Positions 15,985 through 29,510 of a DNA stretch of 64,000 nt are shown here, one piece after another (the stretch's first letter is position 1; each line of letters starts with the position of its first letter). The notes beneath the pieces are model-generated. The model was not told the origin of the DNA. It did not search any database and saw only the letters and a list, made by a program, of their open reading frames with translations. This DNA is from Polycladomyces subterraneus (lineage in GTDB: Bacteria; Bacillota; Bacilli; Thermoactinomycetales; JIR-001): assembly GCF_030433435.1 (NCBI RefSeq), contig NZ_JANRHH010000049.1, positions 1 through 64,000 on the forward strand, in the 5' to 3' direction. Made by a program: the position numbers and the translations under genes.

Positions 15985-16990
15985 GGTCGTTCCCCTCCTG
16001 GTAAATCCGCCGGACAATCTCTTCCGTGGAAGCTTCCTCGATTTGAACCTCTTTGATCCCCACTTCGGTTACCAACCGGGCCAACACTTGCGATACTTCC
16101 GCCCCGTTTTCCAAATGAGCCGTGTATCGCGCTGCTCCCCGAGACTCCCATCGTACGGCAAGTCCTTCCGTGAGCCGATTCAAAGTCTCCAAAGCCGTCT
16201 CACGGTCCAATTCCACCTGGATTTTCCGGTTTCCGCCCCACTGCGCCCGCAATTGCGAGAGCGGACCGTCATAGATGATTTTCCCCTCATCCAGCATGAC
16301 CACCCGTGAACACAACGCTTCAATGTCAGAAATGTCATGGGTGGTCAACAGGATGGTCGTACCGTATCGTTGGTTGATCTCCCGCAGGAATTGGCGGATG
16401 TTTTCTTTGACCAATACATCCAGCCCGATCGTAGGTTCATCCAAAAACAAGAGCGATGGCTTGTGAACCAAAGCCGCGGCCAATTCGCACCGCATGCGCT
16501 GACCCAGGCTCAGTTTGCGAACAGGTTGGTCCAACAGTGGACCGATCTGCAACACATCGATGATGTGATCCATGTGCGGGCGGTACTCTTCGTCGGGAAT
16601 GCGGTACACCTTTTGCAGGAGACGAAACGATTCCTGCACTGCGATATCCCACCACAATTGACTCCGTTGACCGAACACCACGCCGATTGTACGCACAAAC
16701 GCTTCCCTTTGGCGATGGGGATCGAAGCCGTTGACCCGCAATTCTCCCGCTGTTGGTTGCAAAATACCGGTTAGCATTTTGATGGTGGTCGATTTCCCGG
16801 CGCCGTTTTCACCGATGTATCCCACCACTTCCCCTTGTTCGATCTGCAGATCGATCCCGTCTACCGCCCGGATCACGCGGTACTTTCGGTTCAACAAATC
16901 CCGGAATGCACCGAGCAATCCGGGACGGCTCTGATATACTCGAAACTCTTTGGTGAGTCCTTTCGCATCAATGCTGTACATCGGTCTCAT
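15977..16990 (-). CDS. ABC exporter ATP-binding protein (COG4586 type)
   Basis: 337 residues. Walker A GENGAGKSTTIKMLTG, Q loop VFGQRSQLWWD, signature LSLGQRMRCELAAAL, Walker B LLFLDEPTIGLD and switch TTHDI are all present, followed by a C-terminal regulatory extension (after about residue 245). The FGQRSQLWWD Q-loop is characteristic of the COG4586 class. First gene of the operon; start could be the ATG at 16990 or 16981. Confidence 0.9.
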   Translation of the reverse strand: MRPMYSIDAKGLTKEFRVYQSRPGLLGAFRDLLNRKYRVIRAVDGIDLQIEQGEVVGYIGENGAGKSTTIKMLTGILQPTAGELRVNGFDPHRQREAFVRTIGVVFGQRSQLWWDIAVQESFRLLQKVYRIPDEEYRPHMDHIIDVLQIGPLLDQPVRKLSLGQRMRCELAAALVHKPSLLFLDEPTIGLDVLVKENIRQFLREINQRYGTTILLTTHDISDIEALCSRVVMLDEGKIIYDGPLSQLRAQWGGNRKIQVELDRETALETLNRLTEGLAVRWESRGAARYTAHLENGAEVSQVLARLVTEVGIKEVQIEEASTEEIVRRIYQEGNDRA

Positions 16991-17180
16991 CCACTCCCGT
17001 CATCCACGTCCCCATCTTCCACTATCCCATCCGATATTGTAGCACCCCCGTCAAGCGTCATAAAATTTGTAAAAAACATCCACCCCATGATGACTTTTTA
17101 AGTGGATTGGCAAAGTACGCGGTGTTGTTTTCCCGCCTGAAGCTTCGCACCTGAAGAAAAATTCGAACCCCCTCCCCTAA

Positions 17181-17378
17181 CCACAGGCGCCCTGCTGAGG
17201 AAGCAGTCATGGCCGCTCCAACCCGGAGCGCAGACGCGGGGTAAAGGACGCTTCGCTTAGAGGAAATGGCCCGTGATTTCATTCCTGAAATTCCACAAGT
17301 CTTCGCTCGGCCGGGCTTGGATCTTGGCTCACCTTGGAAAGCATATGCTCACCCACGGATTTACTAGACAAGCCCTAA
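17181..17378 (+). repeat. Dispersed repeat R1, copy b (5' truncated)
   Basis: Shares the core CATGGCCGCTCCAACCCGGAG, ACGCTTCGCTTAGAGGAAAT and the right terminus TTTACTAGACAAGCCCTAA with the other R1 copies. The left terminal repeat is missing. It occupies the gap upstream of the ABC exporter operon. Confidence 0.8.
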
Positions 17379-17382
17379 AAAG

Positions 17383-17451
17383 AGAGTGACCATTTTTCCT
17401 CTCGCTCCTGTTTCGCATCACAAAAGTCGCTCACGGAAAAATGGTCACTCT
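17383..17451. terminator. Long intergenic hairpin
   Basis: A perfect 17-bp inverted repeat, AGAGTGACCATTTTTCC and its complement, separated by 35 bp. It lies 31 bp past the stop of the short-chain dehydrogenase gene and may terminate that operon. The T-tract is within the stem, not after it, so it is not a standard terminator. Confidence 0.5.
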
Positions 17452-17481
17452 TCATCTGATCCACGGATGAAATGACTTCAA

Positions 17482-18198
17482 TCAATATTCCTGAATAACG
17501 GGATGAACCGTGATTTCGTCCACCAACGCGTGCCGGGGAGCCGACGCCATATACACAACCGCTTCCGCGATATCTTCCGCTTGCAACCACCCCTCTTTCT
17601 CGGGGGCTCCCTGTTTCGTATCGTTGAAATAGGTGTCGGTCAGACCGGGCCGGATCACACCTACCCGTACACCGGACTTGCGCACTTCCTTTGCAAGTAC
17701 TTCACTGAACGCCTCCAGGCCAAATTTGCTGGCACAATATGCGGACGCCCGCGGGATCGTCCGTTTGCCGATATCGGATGAAATGTTGATGATCTGGCCC
17801 TGTCCACGTTCAATCATATCTTCCAACACGGCTCGCGAAAACAGAAACGCGCCCGTCAAATTGACCTGCAAAATGCGGTTCCATTCCTCCAAAGACGTCT
17901 CCTGCACCGTTTTGAACAATCCAATGCCGGCGTTGTTAATCAGGATATCAATTTTGCCGAACGCCTCGCGCGCCAGTTCCACCGTACGACGTACATCTTC
18001 CTCACGTGATACGTCCGCCGTACTGATCCGGCACGCTCGCCCCTCATCGCGAACGCGTGCGGCGACGCGCTCCAAATCGGCTTCCTTCCGACCGACCAAT
18101 ACCAAATCCACACCTTCACGTGCCAAGGCAACGGCAATCGCTTCCCCGATTCCTCTGCTGGCTCCCGTTACGATGGCCACCTTGTTCTTCAGTCGCAT
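17482..18198 (-). CDS. Short-chain dehydrogenase/reductase
   Basis: 238-residue classical SDR. Cofactor motif TGASRGIGEAIAVALA, NNAGIG, and catalytic Ser (ISSD), Tyr-x3-Lys (YCASK) are in place. The sequence resembles the sepiapterin/3-ketoacyl reductase group with NADPH preference (Arg after the Gly-rich loop), but the substrate cannot be told. The ATG at 18198 follows GGAGGAAGTG; the frame extends 23 codons further. Lies downstream of spo0M on the same strand, 65 bp away. Confidence 0.9.
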   Translation of the reverse strand: MRLKNKVAIVTGASRGIGEAIAVALAREGVDLVLVGRKEADLERVAARVRDEGRACRISTADVSREEDVRRTVELAREAFGKIDILINNAGIGLFKTVQETSLEEWNRILQVNLTGAFLFSRAVLEDMIERGQGQIINISSDIGKRTIPRASAYCASKFGLEAFSEVLAKEVRKSGVRVGVIRPGLTDTYFNDTKQGAPEKEGWLQAEDIAEAVVYMASAPRHALVDEITVHPVIQEY

Positions 18199-18263
18199 GA
18201 CACTTCCTCCCTGTACGAAGGTAAAAGGAGAGAGGCAGCCAGAAACCCCGCTGCCCCGTTCTC

Positions 18264-19016
18264 TCAAATCTGTTCCTTGATCAAACGATTCAACTCATTT
18301 TCCAATTTCCCTTTTTTCGCCATATCTTCGGTCACTGTCAACCGAATCGTACGGGCATCCAATTCCAGTGCCTCTTCCAGGGAGCTCATCAGGTCGACTG
18401 CTTTGCGGTCCACTTCCATGATGAGATCGATCTCATCATCGCCAACGTAAAACACCGCTTTCAGTTGGTCCAAAAATCCTTGAAACGGTCCGATCGGTTC
18501 GAAACCGAACTCCTGAATGAAGGGATGCCGAGAATAATATTTCTCAAAGTCAAAGTCGACACGAACCAATTGGAACCCAATATTTTCTATGGCCTGCAAA
18601 GTTTTTTCCACCAATGGATGTGGCAGCACCTCAATCCCGTCCACATCCTTGGGGTCCTTGGCCATTTTGATATCTAATCCCGTTTTGAGATAAACGGGGC
18701 ACCCACCCGTCGTCACGGGGGTGTCAAACGGCAACTGAAATTCAAACGGAATCACTTTCGTTTCGCTCAGCCCGATATCAAACGGCTCAGCGAGACGGAA
18801 CTTTTCCATCACATATTCTTGTTGTTTCCCGTCTTTTACATACTGAATGATCAGATACAGATAAATTTCATCGATATGCTGTCTAACCTGTCCTCCCTGG
18901 ACAAACACTTCTCCTTTCACCAGATCGCCCTGCCGAAATTGGGATTTGGACAACCGCGTATCCACCTTGGCCGATCCGACACCCAGGCTGGCCAATGCCT
19001 TTCCAAAAACGGACAA
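18264..19016 (-). CDS. spo0M: Spo0M-family sporulation control protein (copy 1)
   Basis: 250-residue arrestin-like protein. FGKALASLGVGSAKVDTRL, GDLVKGEVFVQGG, and HPLVEKTLQAIENIGF are strongly conserved in Spo0M, which in Bacillus influences sporulation and interacts with cytoskeletal and signalling proteins. TTG start after GGGGGAGGG. A second, clearly homologous copy lies immediately upstream, 30 bp away. C-terminal half diverges from that copy. Confidence 0.9.
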   Translation of the reverse strand: MSVFGKALASLGVGSAKVDTRLSKSQFRQGDLVKGEVFVQGGQVRQHIDEIYLYLIIQYVKDGKQQEYVMEKFRLAEPFDIGLSETKVIPFEFQLPFDTPVTTGGCPVYLKTGLDIKMAKDPKDVDGIEVLPHPLVEKTLQAIENIGFQLVRVDFDFEKYYSRHPFIQEFGFEPIGPFQGFLDQLKAVFYVGDDEIDLIMEVDRKAVDLMSSLEEALELDARTIRLTVTEDMAKKGKLENELNRLIKEQI

Positions 19017-19046
19017 GATAATGATTCCCTCCCCCGCTCACCGCTT

Positions 19047-19793
19047 TTAATTCTTTTTGAGCAATGATTGAATGATCTCCACGGGGCTGGAAACGCGTTG
19101 CTGTTCGATCCCGTTGTCCATGACAAGCGTTCCGTTGGGATCGGATAATAACCAGTGGAAACAGGATGTGAGCACCCGCGTCCCCCGCACGATTTCCACA
19201 TCCATCCGCACATCATGGTTGGTCACGTCGAAAATCAAGTTCAGCTCATCAAGAAAACCATGATACCGTCCAGTGGGACGGAACTGAAACACTTGCAGGA
19301 AGGGATGGGGTTTCATGTCTTTTTCATATTCATTGTCGATCCGGTACAAAATGAAATCCGCCTTTTCGATTTCCCCCAGCATACGTTCCACCGTGGGATG
19401 GGGAAACACTTCGATTTTGTCCTGATCGGTCGGATCGACCGCTTTTTTGATATCCAGGCCGGTTTTCAGATAGGCGGGAAAACGCCCCGTTGTCATGGGT
19501 GCCTCGAACGGGATCCGGATCTCAAATGGAATGATTTTGTACTCTCCGGGTTGGAGGTAGAACCGTTCGCACAACTGATATTTCCGCAACACATGTTGCG
19601 TCAGCTTATTGTTTTTGACGTAGTGGACAATCAGGTAGAGATAGATGTCATCCACTCTCTGCTCCACTTGTCCTCCCTGAATGAATACTTCCCCTTTCAA
19701 CACTTCGCCTGCCTGCACCTGCGACTTTTCCAGGCGGGTGTCGATCTTGGCCGCACCCACACCGAGGCTGGCCAGTGTTTTCTCAAACAGCAT
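19047..19793 (-). CDS. spo0M: Spo0M-family sporulation control protein (copy 2)
   Basis: 248-residue paralogue of the downstream gene, beginning LFEKTLASLGVGAAKIDTRL and with GEVLKGEVFIQGGQVEQRVDD. ATG preceded by GAGGTGGATCA. The two copies align along the whole arrestin-like N-terminal half and differ mostly near the C-terminus, so they are an old tandem duplication. It lies 27 bp downstream of the kinase-like gene. Confidence 0.9.
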   Translation of the reverse strand: MLFEKTLASLGVGAAKIDTRLEKSQVQAGEVLKGEVFIQGGQVEQRVDDIYLYLIVHYVKNNKLTQHVLRKYQLCERFYLQPGEYKIIPFEIRIPFEAPMTTGRFPAYLKTGLDIKKAVDPTDQDKIEVFPHPTVERMLGEIEKADFILYRIDNEYEKDMKPHPFLQVFQFRPTGRYHGFLDELNLIFDVTNHDVRMDVEIVRGTRVLTSCFHWLLSDPNGTLVMDNGIEQQRVSSPVEIIQSLLKKN

Positions 19794-19820
19794 TGATCCA
19801 CCTCTTTCGGAATTCTACAG

Positions 19821-20795
19821 TTATGAGCTTTTATAGAAAGCTTCCATATACTCCTGAAACTGTTTTGCCAGCTTTTCGTGTTCTTGGCGTTCCCGCTCCA
19901 ATCGCTCCCGGCGCAGTCGCTCCCGTGCCAGCCGCTCCTGCTCCAAGCGTTCTCGCTCCGATGCTTCGCGCGCCAGCCGCTCCTGCTCCAATTGTTCACG
20001 CTCGGCCGCCTCTTTCCATGACGGCGGCACCAATGTCGGCACTACGATCCGGTTCGGTGTCATTTGCGATGGTTCTTCCTCCGCTTGGTCCCCGAACAAT
20101 CGATCCAACAGGCCTTTTCCTTTTTTCTTTCGTTCGTAGGTTTCGATCTGCGAAAGAACGGAATCGACGGATTGGTTGCGTAAGCTCTTTTGAAGCAGGC
20201 GTATCATAGGCTTGGAAAAAGGTGCGTCTGCGGAGATTTTGTCCAGCGGTTCCTCGCGCATCTCTCCGGTGAGCAGAATGTAGAAGAAGGTTCCCCAATC
20301 CAAGGAAGGTTCCAAGGCCGTGATCTGGCGCAAACCGCAATACAGTACGATCAACTTTCCATCAGCCGTCAACCCGATATTACGCGGGTCGAGTATGAAA
20401 TACATTGGAAGCGGTTTGCTGCGTAAATACGCTTCCATATGTAACAAGCTTTTTCCCCAGCGAACCAGCTCATCCTCGGATGCCGGTTGTTGTCTAATTG
20501 CATCGTACAAAGGTTGATATGGTGCATAGGGACGGATAAACACCAGTGAACGTTCTTCCGTGTAGACTTCCCGGTAGGGGAGAATCAGCGGATGATCCAG
20601 CGAACGATATTGTTGAATCGCACGAGAGGGAGCTTGTCTTTTCAGTTGAGCATGTTGCAACAAAAACCGTTGATCTCCTGATCGAGCGATCGCCACTTCC
20701 CCGTCGAAAAATGGAAAAACCGCCTCGATCTCGTAGGTGTCACGGTATCGATCACCCACCGCAAAGAACGACAATGCTCTCGCCCCCATATCCAC
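19821..20795 (-). CDS. Degenerate protein-kinase-like protein with Arg/Glu coiled-coil tail
   Basis: 324 residues. The first ~210 look like a Ser/Thr kinase fold: a catalytic-loop-like MYFILDPRNIGLTADGKLIV, with LDPRN in place of HRDxxxxN, followed by LYCGL where DFG is expected. No clear glycine loop is seen, so a pseudokinase is likely. From about residue 255 there is a dense Arg/Glu repeat (EQERLAREASERERLEQERL) predicted as a long charged coiled coil. Start GTG 20795 or ATG 20789. First gene of a probable operon with the two spo0M genes. Confidence 0.65.
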   Translation of the reverse strand: MDMGARALSFFAVGDRYRDTYEIEAVFPFFDGEVAIARSGDQRFLLQHAQLKRQAPSRAIQQYRSLDHPLILPYREVYTEERSLVFIRPYAPYQPLYDAIRQQPASEDELVRWGKSLLHMEAYLRSKPLPMYFILDPRNIGLTADGKLIVLYCGLRQITALEPSLDWGTFFYILLTGEMREEPLDKISADAPFSKPMIRLLQKSLRNQSVDSVLSQIETYERKKKGKGLLDRLFGDQAEEEPSQMTPNRIVVPTLVPPSWKEAAEREQLEQERLAREASERERLEQERLARERLRRERLERERQEHEKLAKQFQEYMEAFYKSS

Positions 20796-21016
20796 TCAAA
20801 ACTGACATGTGAAGCTGCCAAACATCCAATCCCACTCATCGTATGCGCCCATCGACAGCTCCATCAACAACATGATCATCGTACACTGTTAACAGATTCA
20901 GAATATCACACAAACAGCACCCCTTACAAGAAACGACGAAAAGCGTCAAGTACCGATAATCCTGGGCGTAGAATGAACTATCCCCTTTTGTATCTTTACG
21001 GACCCAACCCCCATGA

Positions 21017-21136
21017 TCCAGCGCTTGCTCTCAAACGATCGCCACCCATAAAATAGAGAAGGGAAACGAGAAGAGGAGGAACAACATTGGCACTGAAACG
21101 GGAACGTTCGGAACAATTGTATGAGCAAGCGCTGGA
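21017..21136 (+). repeat. 14-bp inverted repeat enclosing the hemL start
   Basis: TCCAGCGCTTGCTC (21017-21030) and its exact complement GAGCAAGCGCTGGA (21123-21136) flank a 92-nt loop that contains the ribosome site AGAGGAGGA and the TTG start. The pairing could change translation initiation. Confidence 0.5.
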
Positions 21137-22388
21137 CGTCATCGTGGGCGGAGTCAACAGCCCATCCCGCTCCTTCCGCGCGGTGGGCGGCGGCGCACCC
21201 GTGTTCATGAAACGGGCGAAAGGCGCTTATTTTTGGGATGAAGACGGCAATCGGTACATCGATTATCTGGGTGCGTTCGGCCCCATTATCCTGGGTCATG
21301 CCCATCCCGCCGTCACGGAGGCCATCGTGCAAACAGCCGCCGATGGGACTTTATACGGAACACCGACGGAAAAAGAAATCCGTTTCGCTCGCATGTTGCG
21401 CGAAGCCATTCCCTCTTGCGAGCAAATCCGCTTTGTCAACAGCGGAACCGAAGCCGTAATGACCACCATTCGTCTTGCCAGGGCATATACCGGAAGGGAT
21501 AAAATATTAAAGTTCGCTGGATGCTATCACGGCCATTCCGACCTGGTCCTAGTCGCTGCCGGATCTGGGCCGTCTACGCTCGGCATCCCGGACAGTGCTG
21601 GGATTCCGCAAAGTATCGCACAGGAAGTGATTACGATTCCCTTTAACAATCTGGACGCCCTGAGGGAAGCGTTGGACCGCTGGGGTGACCAGATTGCAGC
21701 CGTACTCGTCGAGCCACTGGTGGGGAACTTCGGCATCGTCCCACCACAACCGGGCTTTCTAGAAAAGGTAAACGAGTGGGTGCATCAAGCCGGCGGTCTG
21801 GTGATCTACGACGAAGTGATCACTGCCTTCCGCTTCCATTACGGTGGCATTCAAACGATGTACGGGGTGGAGCCCGACTTGACCGCCTTGGGCAAAATCA
21901 TCGGAGGAGGATTACCAATCGGTGCTTACGGGGGTAGACGGGAAATCATGGAGAAAGTGGCGCCGATGGGACCGATGTACCAGGCCGGCACGATGGCTGG
22001 CAACCCTTTGTCGATGGCAGCCGGAATCGCTTGCTTGGAAGTATTGTCCCAACCGGGCGTCTACGAACGGTTGGATGAAATGGGCAAACGGTTGGCCGAC
22101 GGGATCGGGGATTTGGCCCAAAATTACGGGATACCGGTGCAAATCAATCGGCAGGGCGGCGCATTCGCGGTCTATTTCACGGAAGAACCCGTCATCGATT
22201 ACGAAGGAGCGCAACGCGCAGACAGTGAAATGTTTGCACGCTTTTTCCGCCTGATGCTGGAAGAAGGCATCTACCTGGCACCGTCCAAATATGAGGCTTG
22301 GTTCCTGACCTTAGCCCACTCCGATGAAGATATATCCGATACACTTCAAGCGGTAGATCACGCTTTTAAACAAATGAAGAAGTCCTGA
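21087..22388 (+). CDS. hemL: Glutamate-1-semialdehyde 2,1-aminomutase
   Basis: 433-residue PLP enzyme that converts glutamate-1-semialdehyde to 5-aminolevulinate in haem synthesis. [35 protein letters not shown] and YDEVITAFR are family motifs; the PLP lysine is in [17 protein letters not shown] (about K270). TTG start 6 nt after AGAGGAGGA. Being outside a hemAXCDBL operon, it is probably the second GsaB-type paralogue seen in Bacillus. A haem protein gene follows. Confidence 0.93.
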   Translation: MALKRERSEQLYEQALDVIVGGVNSPSRSFRAVGGGAPVFMKRAKGAYFWDEDGNRYIDYLGAFGPIILGHAHPAVTEAIVQTAADGTLYGTPTEKEIRFARMLREAIPSCEQIRFVNSGTEAVMTTIRLARAYTGRDKILKFAGCYHGHSDLVLVAAGSGPSTLGIPDSAGIPQSIAQEVITIPFNNLDALREALDRWGDQIAAVLVEPLVGNFGIVPPQPGFLEKVNEWVHQAGGLVIYDEVITAFRFHYGGIQTMYGVEPDLTALGKIIGGGLPIGAYGGRREIMEKVAPMGPMYQAGTMAGNPLSMAAGIACLEVLSQPGVYERLDEMGKRLADGIGDLAQNYGIPVQINRQGGAFAVYFTEEPVIDYEGAQRADSEMFARFFRLMLEEGIYLAPSKYEAWFLTLAHSDEDISDTLQAVDHAFKQMKKS

Positions 22389-22524
22389 GACGGATCCAAC
22401 CATTTTTCTGCGATGCTTTATGGATTAGGTAAGTTCATCCCTCATTCAGCGAGGAAGCATAGGTGGTCTTACCAAAACAAGATCTGCGAACAGCCGTCTC
22501 CCGCCGCTGCTTCGTACCCTTGCG

Positions 22525-22746
22525 ACTAGAGAGTGTCGTTCATTCCGTAAGGGAGCAATGTTTTCCCGGGAAAGCGAAGACCCATGAAGCGCAGGATTGA
22601 AATTGCGAGCAATTTTCTCAATGCAAAGCGTAAATTGGCCGCGTCCTGCGCTGACCGGGTCGGAGCGGTCATCATCTGTCTCCCTACAAGGTGCAGGTGG
22701 AGTGAGCCAGGAAAGCAATTGGACACTATTCACTGGACACACTAGA
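22525..22746 (-). repeat. Dispersed repeat R1, copy c (inverted orientation)
   Basis: Reverse-complement copy of R1. It starts CTAGAGAGTGTCG and ends CTGGACACACTAGAG, so both terminal inverted repeats are recognisable and each end carries a CTAG. The core GACCGGGTCGGAGCGGTCAT matches the other copies. Lies between hemL and the globin gene. Confidence 0.8.
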
Positions 22747-22871
22747 GACGAGAGACGCTTGACTGGGAGACGAATTTCGCTTTTCTCAACGTTTGTCCAT
22801 AACCAGGCTGACATCAGCCGTCTTTTTACCGGAGCCGAAACAATTCCAGATTCGTCAAGGAGGAAAACCCA

Positions 22872-23264
22872 TTGCATTCCATTCAATCCACTTATGAAAA
22901 GATTGGCGGGGACCAAACCGTTCGCCGCATCGTCGAAGCTTTCTATCCACGTGTGCAACAACATCCACTTTTGAAACCGTTGTTTCCGGAAGATCTGGAG
23001 CCGGTCAAGGAAAAGCAGTACCGCTTCCTCACCCAATTCCTCGGTGGACCGCCACTATACACATCCGTGCACGGTCACCCAATGTTGCGCGCCCGACACT
23101 TGCGCTTTCCGATCACGCCACAACGAGCGCAGGCGTGGCTGCAATGCATGGCTGAAGCGTTGGATGAAGTCGGCGTCACCGGCGAAGCACGAGAAGAGAT
23201 GTGGAACCGGTTGGTGATTGCCGCCCACCACATGGTGAACACGCCGGATGAAGCCGCGGATTGA
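22872..23264 (+). CDS. Truncated haemoglobin, group II (YjbI-like)
   Basis: 130-residue 2-over-2 globin. FYPRVQQHPLLKPLFP, the segment FLGGPPLYTSVHGHPMLRAR with the proximal His, and WLQCMAEALDEV identify the group II family, which binds O2/NO and often participates in oxidative-stress defence. TTG start 10 nt after AAGGAGG. Not in the usual Bacillus yjbH-yjbI context. Confidence 0.92.
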   Translation: MHSIQSTYEKIGGDQTVRRIVEAFYPRVQQHPLLKPLFPEDLEPVKEKQYRFLTQFLGGPPLYTSVHGHPMLRARHLRFPITPQRAQAWLQCMAEALDEVGVTGEAREEMWNRLVIAAHHMVNTPDEAAD

Positions 23265-23521
23265 AGCGTACTAGCGGCTGCCTCTTTTTGTATGGAATCA
23301 CCAGATTTTTCTGTTTATTTACAAACCGAGTTGTATATTTATTCATTTTTGTTGAAAGCGCTTTCTTATATCCGACCGGGTTCACGTTGGTATAACAGAT
23401 GTGTTAAAACCGTGGGATCCCATTATTTTTCACCCCTAACACTTCTCTTATTCCAAACGGCACAACCTGAATTCTGAATGCATAAAAACACCCTCGTTTG
23501 AATAAAAATCATCAAAACCTC

Positions 23522-23550
23522 TTGTTTCCCATTGGGATTCATGTTATTCT
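23522..23550 (+). promoter_or_regulatory. Candidate gltB promoter
   Basis: TTGTTT (23522-23527), 17-bp spacer, TATTCT (23545-23550). It lies about 200 bp upstream of gltB in a 480-bp intergenic region that otherwise shows no gene, only AT-rich sequence. Moderate match to the sigma-A consensus. Confidence 0.4.
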
Positions 23551-23712
23551 ATACTTGCCGTTTCATAACAACCTTCCGGATACTCCTCCTGCAGTCATAT
23601 CACTCGTTTCCTCCTTGCATGACCAGTATATTTTTATGACCCATCACGGGTTTTCAGATAAATCTGTCATTTGTGGAAAGGAGAGTCGATCGCGGAAGGG
23701 ACCATTCTTCCA

Positions 23713-23746
23713 ATGGAGGTGAACAGGTCAACGCTGACCGGATCCA

Positions 23747-23766
<20 letters not shown>
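23713..23766 (+). promoter_or_regulatory. Leader ORF and direct repeat at gltB translation start
   Basis: GTCAACGCTGAC occurs at 23727-23738 and again at 23756-23767, 29 bp apart, straddling the gltB ATG. A 17-codon ORF (ATG 23713 or GTG 23719 to TGA 23764-23766) overlaps the gltB start in another frame. The strong GGAGGTG lies 26 nt before the gltB ATG, too far for normal initiation. Confidence 0.4.
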
Positions 23767-28261
<4,495 letters not shown>

Positions 28262-28303
28262 GGCGATATATCACCTCTTATTCTGATTTGCCACTGTAGA
28301 AAA

Positions 28304-28338
28304 GGGGAGAGCGTTTCAGGCGCTCTCCTCTTTCCTTT
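28304..28338 (+). terminator. gltB terminator
   Basis: GGGGAGAGCG-TTTCAGG-CGCTCTCCTC followed by TTTCCTTT, 43 bp after the gltB stop. Confidence 0.75.
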
Positions 28339-28714
28339 CATGGATTCTTTTTCTTGCGGATTTCCACCATTTCAGGGAATATTTCTCCCCCACCGGAATG
28401 ATGGACCATGTTTTGCACCTAGCTTTTTTGCAGAAATACATTGATATCGTAGTAGAGGGGTGGCGCAGCCGCATCCTACAGTAACAGTTTTTCGGCCTCA
28501 ATCAGGTTTTCGTTGCGCTGCCCGTAGTCTGACATATCTTTTGATTTCTAGATGATCCGGTCGTAGCGGTAGGTGGACCAATGGCCGAAATTCAGGCAGT
28601 TTTTCGTTTCGCACATATCGAGGAATGTCATGGAATCGTTGTAATCCGCGGTCCATCTGAAAATACTCAAATCAAACCGTCCCTTCATCTCCAACTTCAC
28701 TTCACCCATCGACC
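28338..28714 (-). pseudogene. C-terminal remnant of an OppA-type peptide-binding protein
   Basis: One continuous minus-strand frame reads EWSMGEVKLEM..., FDLSIFRWTADYNDSMTFLD, NFGHWSTYRYDRII, RNENLIEAEKLLL, PPLYYDINVFLQKS and NMVHHSGGGEIF, interrupted by three stop codons (two TAG in the middle, one after LQKS). The segments match, in order, the last ~115 residues of SBP_bac_5 oligopeptide-binding proteins (ADYxDPMTFLD...GWxNxEYDxLI...APLYY...V). The rest of the gene is missing: the remnant begins right beside the lrgB terminator. A decayed fragment of an oppA/dppE gene. Confidence 0.75.
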
Positions 28715-28717
28715 ATT

Positions 28718-28750
28718 CAAAAAACACCCGGCGACAGTTGAGTCGCCGGG
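28718..28750 (-). terminator. lrgAB terminator
   Basis: On the minus strand CCCGGCGAC-TCAACT-GTCGCCGGG then TGTTTTTT, 74 bp after the lrgB stop. Perfect 9-bp stem. Confidence 0.88.
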
Positions 28751-28823
28751 GTTATCAGTAGGCCTCTGAACAACCGCGTACAAAAGGAATACCAACAATA
28801 TAGGACTCCTCCATGGCCTTATA

Positions 28824-29510
28824 TCATATAAAAACGCGTATGAGTAGGGGCGTAAACAAGCCGATCAACAGGGCAGTCACACTCATCCCCACAATGCCCA
28901 TGGCGGCGGCGGCATCACCCCATTTTGAGGCACGGGCGGCTCCGATCATCTGCCCGGCGGTACCGAGCGCGAGCCCTTTGAACAGGATATTGCGAATACC
29001 CATCCAGCGAAGAATGACAGGGCCCGCCACCACCCCGAGAATGCCTGTCAAAACGGCAAAAAGCGCAGCCAATTCCGGAACCCCCCCCACCGCTTGTGAG
29101 GTCAGCATCGCGACAGGTGTCGTCGCAGACTTTGGCGCCAGTGAGAGAATCGTTACAGTACTCAGATGCAAGATCTTGCCCATCAATGTTGCTGTCAGCA
29201 TCCCCGATACCGTCCCGCCACAAACACCGCTCAAAACGGAAGAGAGATGTTTCTTCAACAGGTTCCATCCCCGAAACAAAGGAACGGCCATGGCCACTTG
29301 GGCGGGGCCGAGAAGCCAGGTCAGCGGCTCATTGGCCATCCGGTATGTTTGGTAATCGGTATGGGTCAACCACAAAATCCCGGCCACTATCAACGTGCTG
29401 GTAAATACAGGGCTCATCAACATATGGGGGATTCGTCGGTGAAGCCTGCATCCCGCCCAGTAGGAAAACAGCGTCAACACCAGAAGTAAAGCGGTTTGAC
29501 CAACCATCAT
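28824..29510 (-). CDS. lrgB: LrgB/CidB-family membrane protein
   Basis: 228-residue protein with multiple TM helices, the partner of the holin-like LrgA/CidA. LSLAPKSATTPVAMLTSQAVGG is the family signature. Members affect murein hydrolase activity and, in Bacillus, pyruvate or small-acid transport. The ATG at 29510 overlaps the lrgA stop (ATGATG), so the two are coupled; the frame extends 40 codons upstream inside lrgA. Confidence 0.9.
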   Translation of the reverse strand: MMVGQTALLLVLTLFSYWAGCRLHRRIPHMLMSPVFTSTLIVAGILWLTHTDYQTYRMANEPLTWLLGPAQVAMAVPLFRGWNLLKKHLSSVLSGVCGGTVSGMLTATLMGKILHLSTVTILSLAPKSATTPVAMLTSQAVGGVPELAALFAVLTGILGVVAGPVILRWMGIRNILFKGLALGTAGQMIGAARASKWGDAAAAMGIVGMSVTALLIGLFTPLLIRVFI

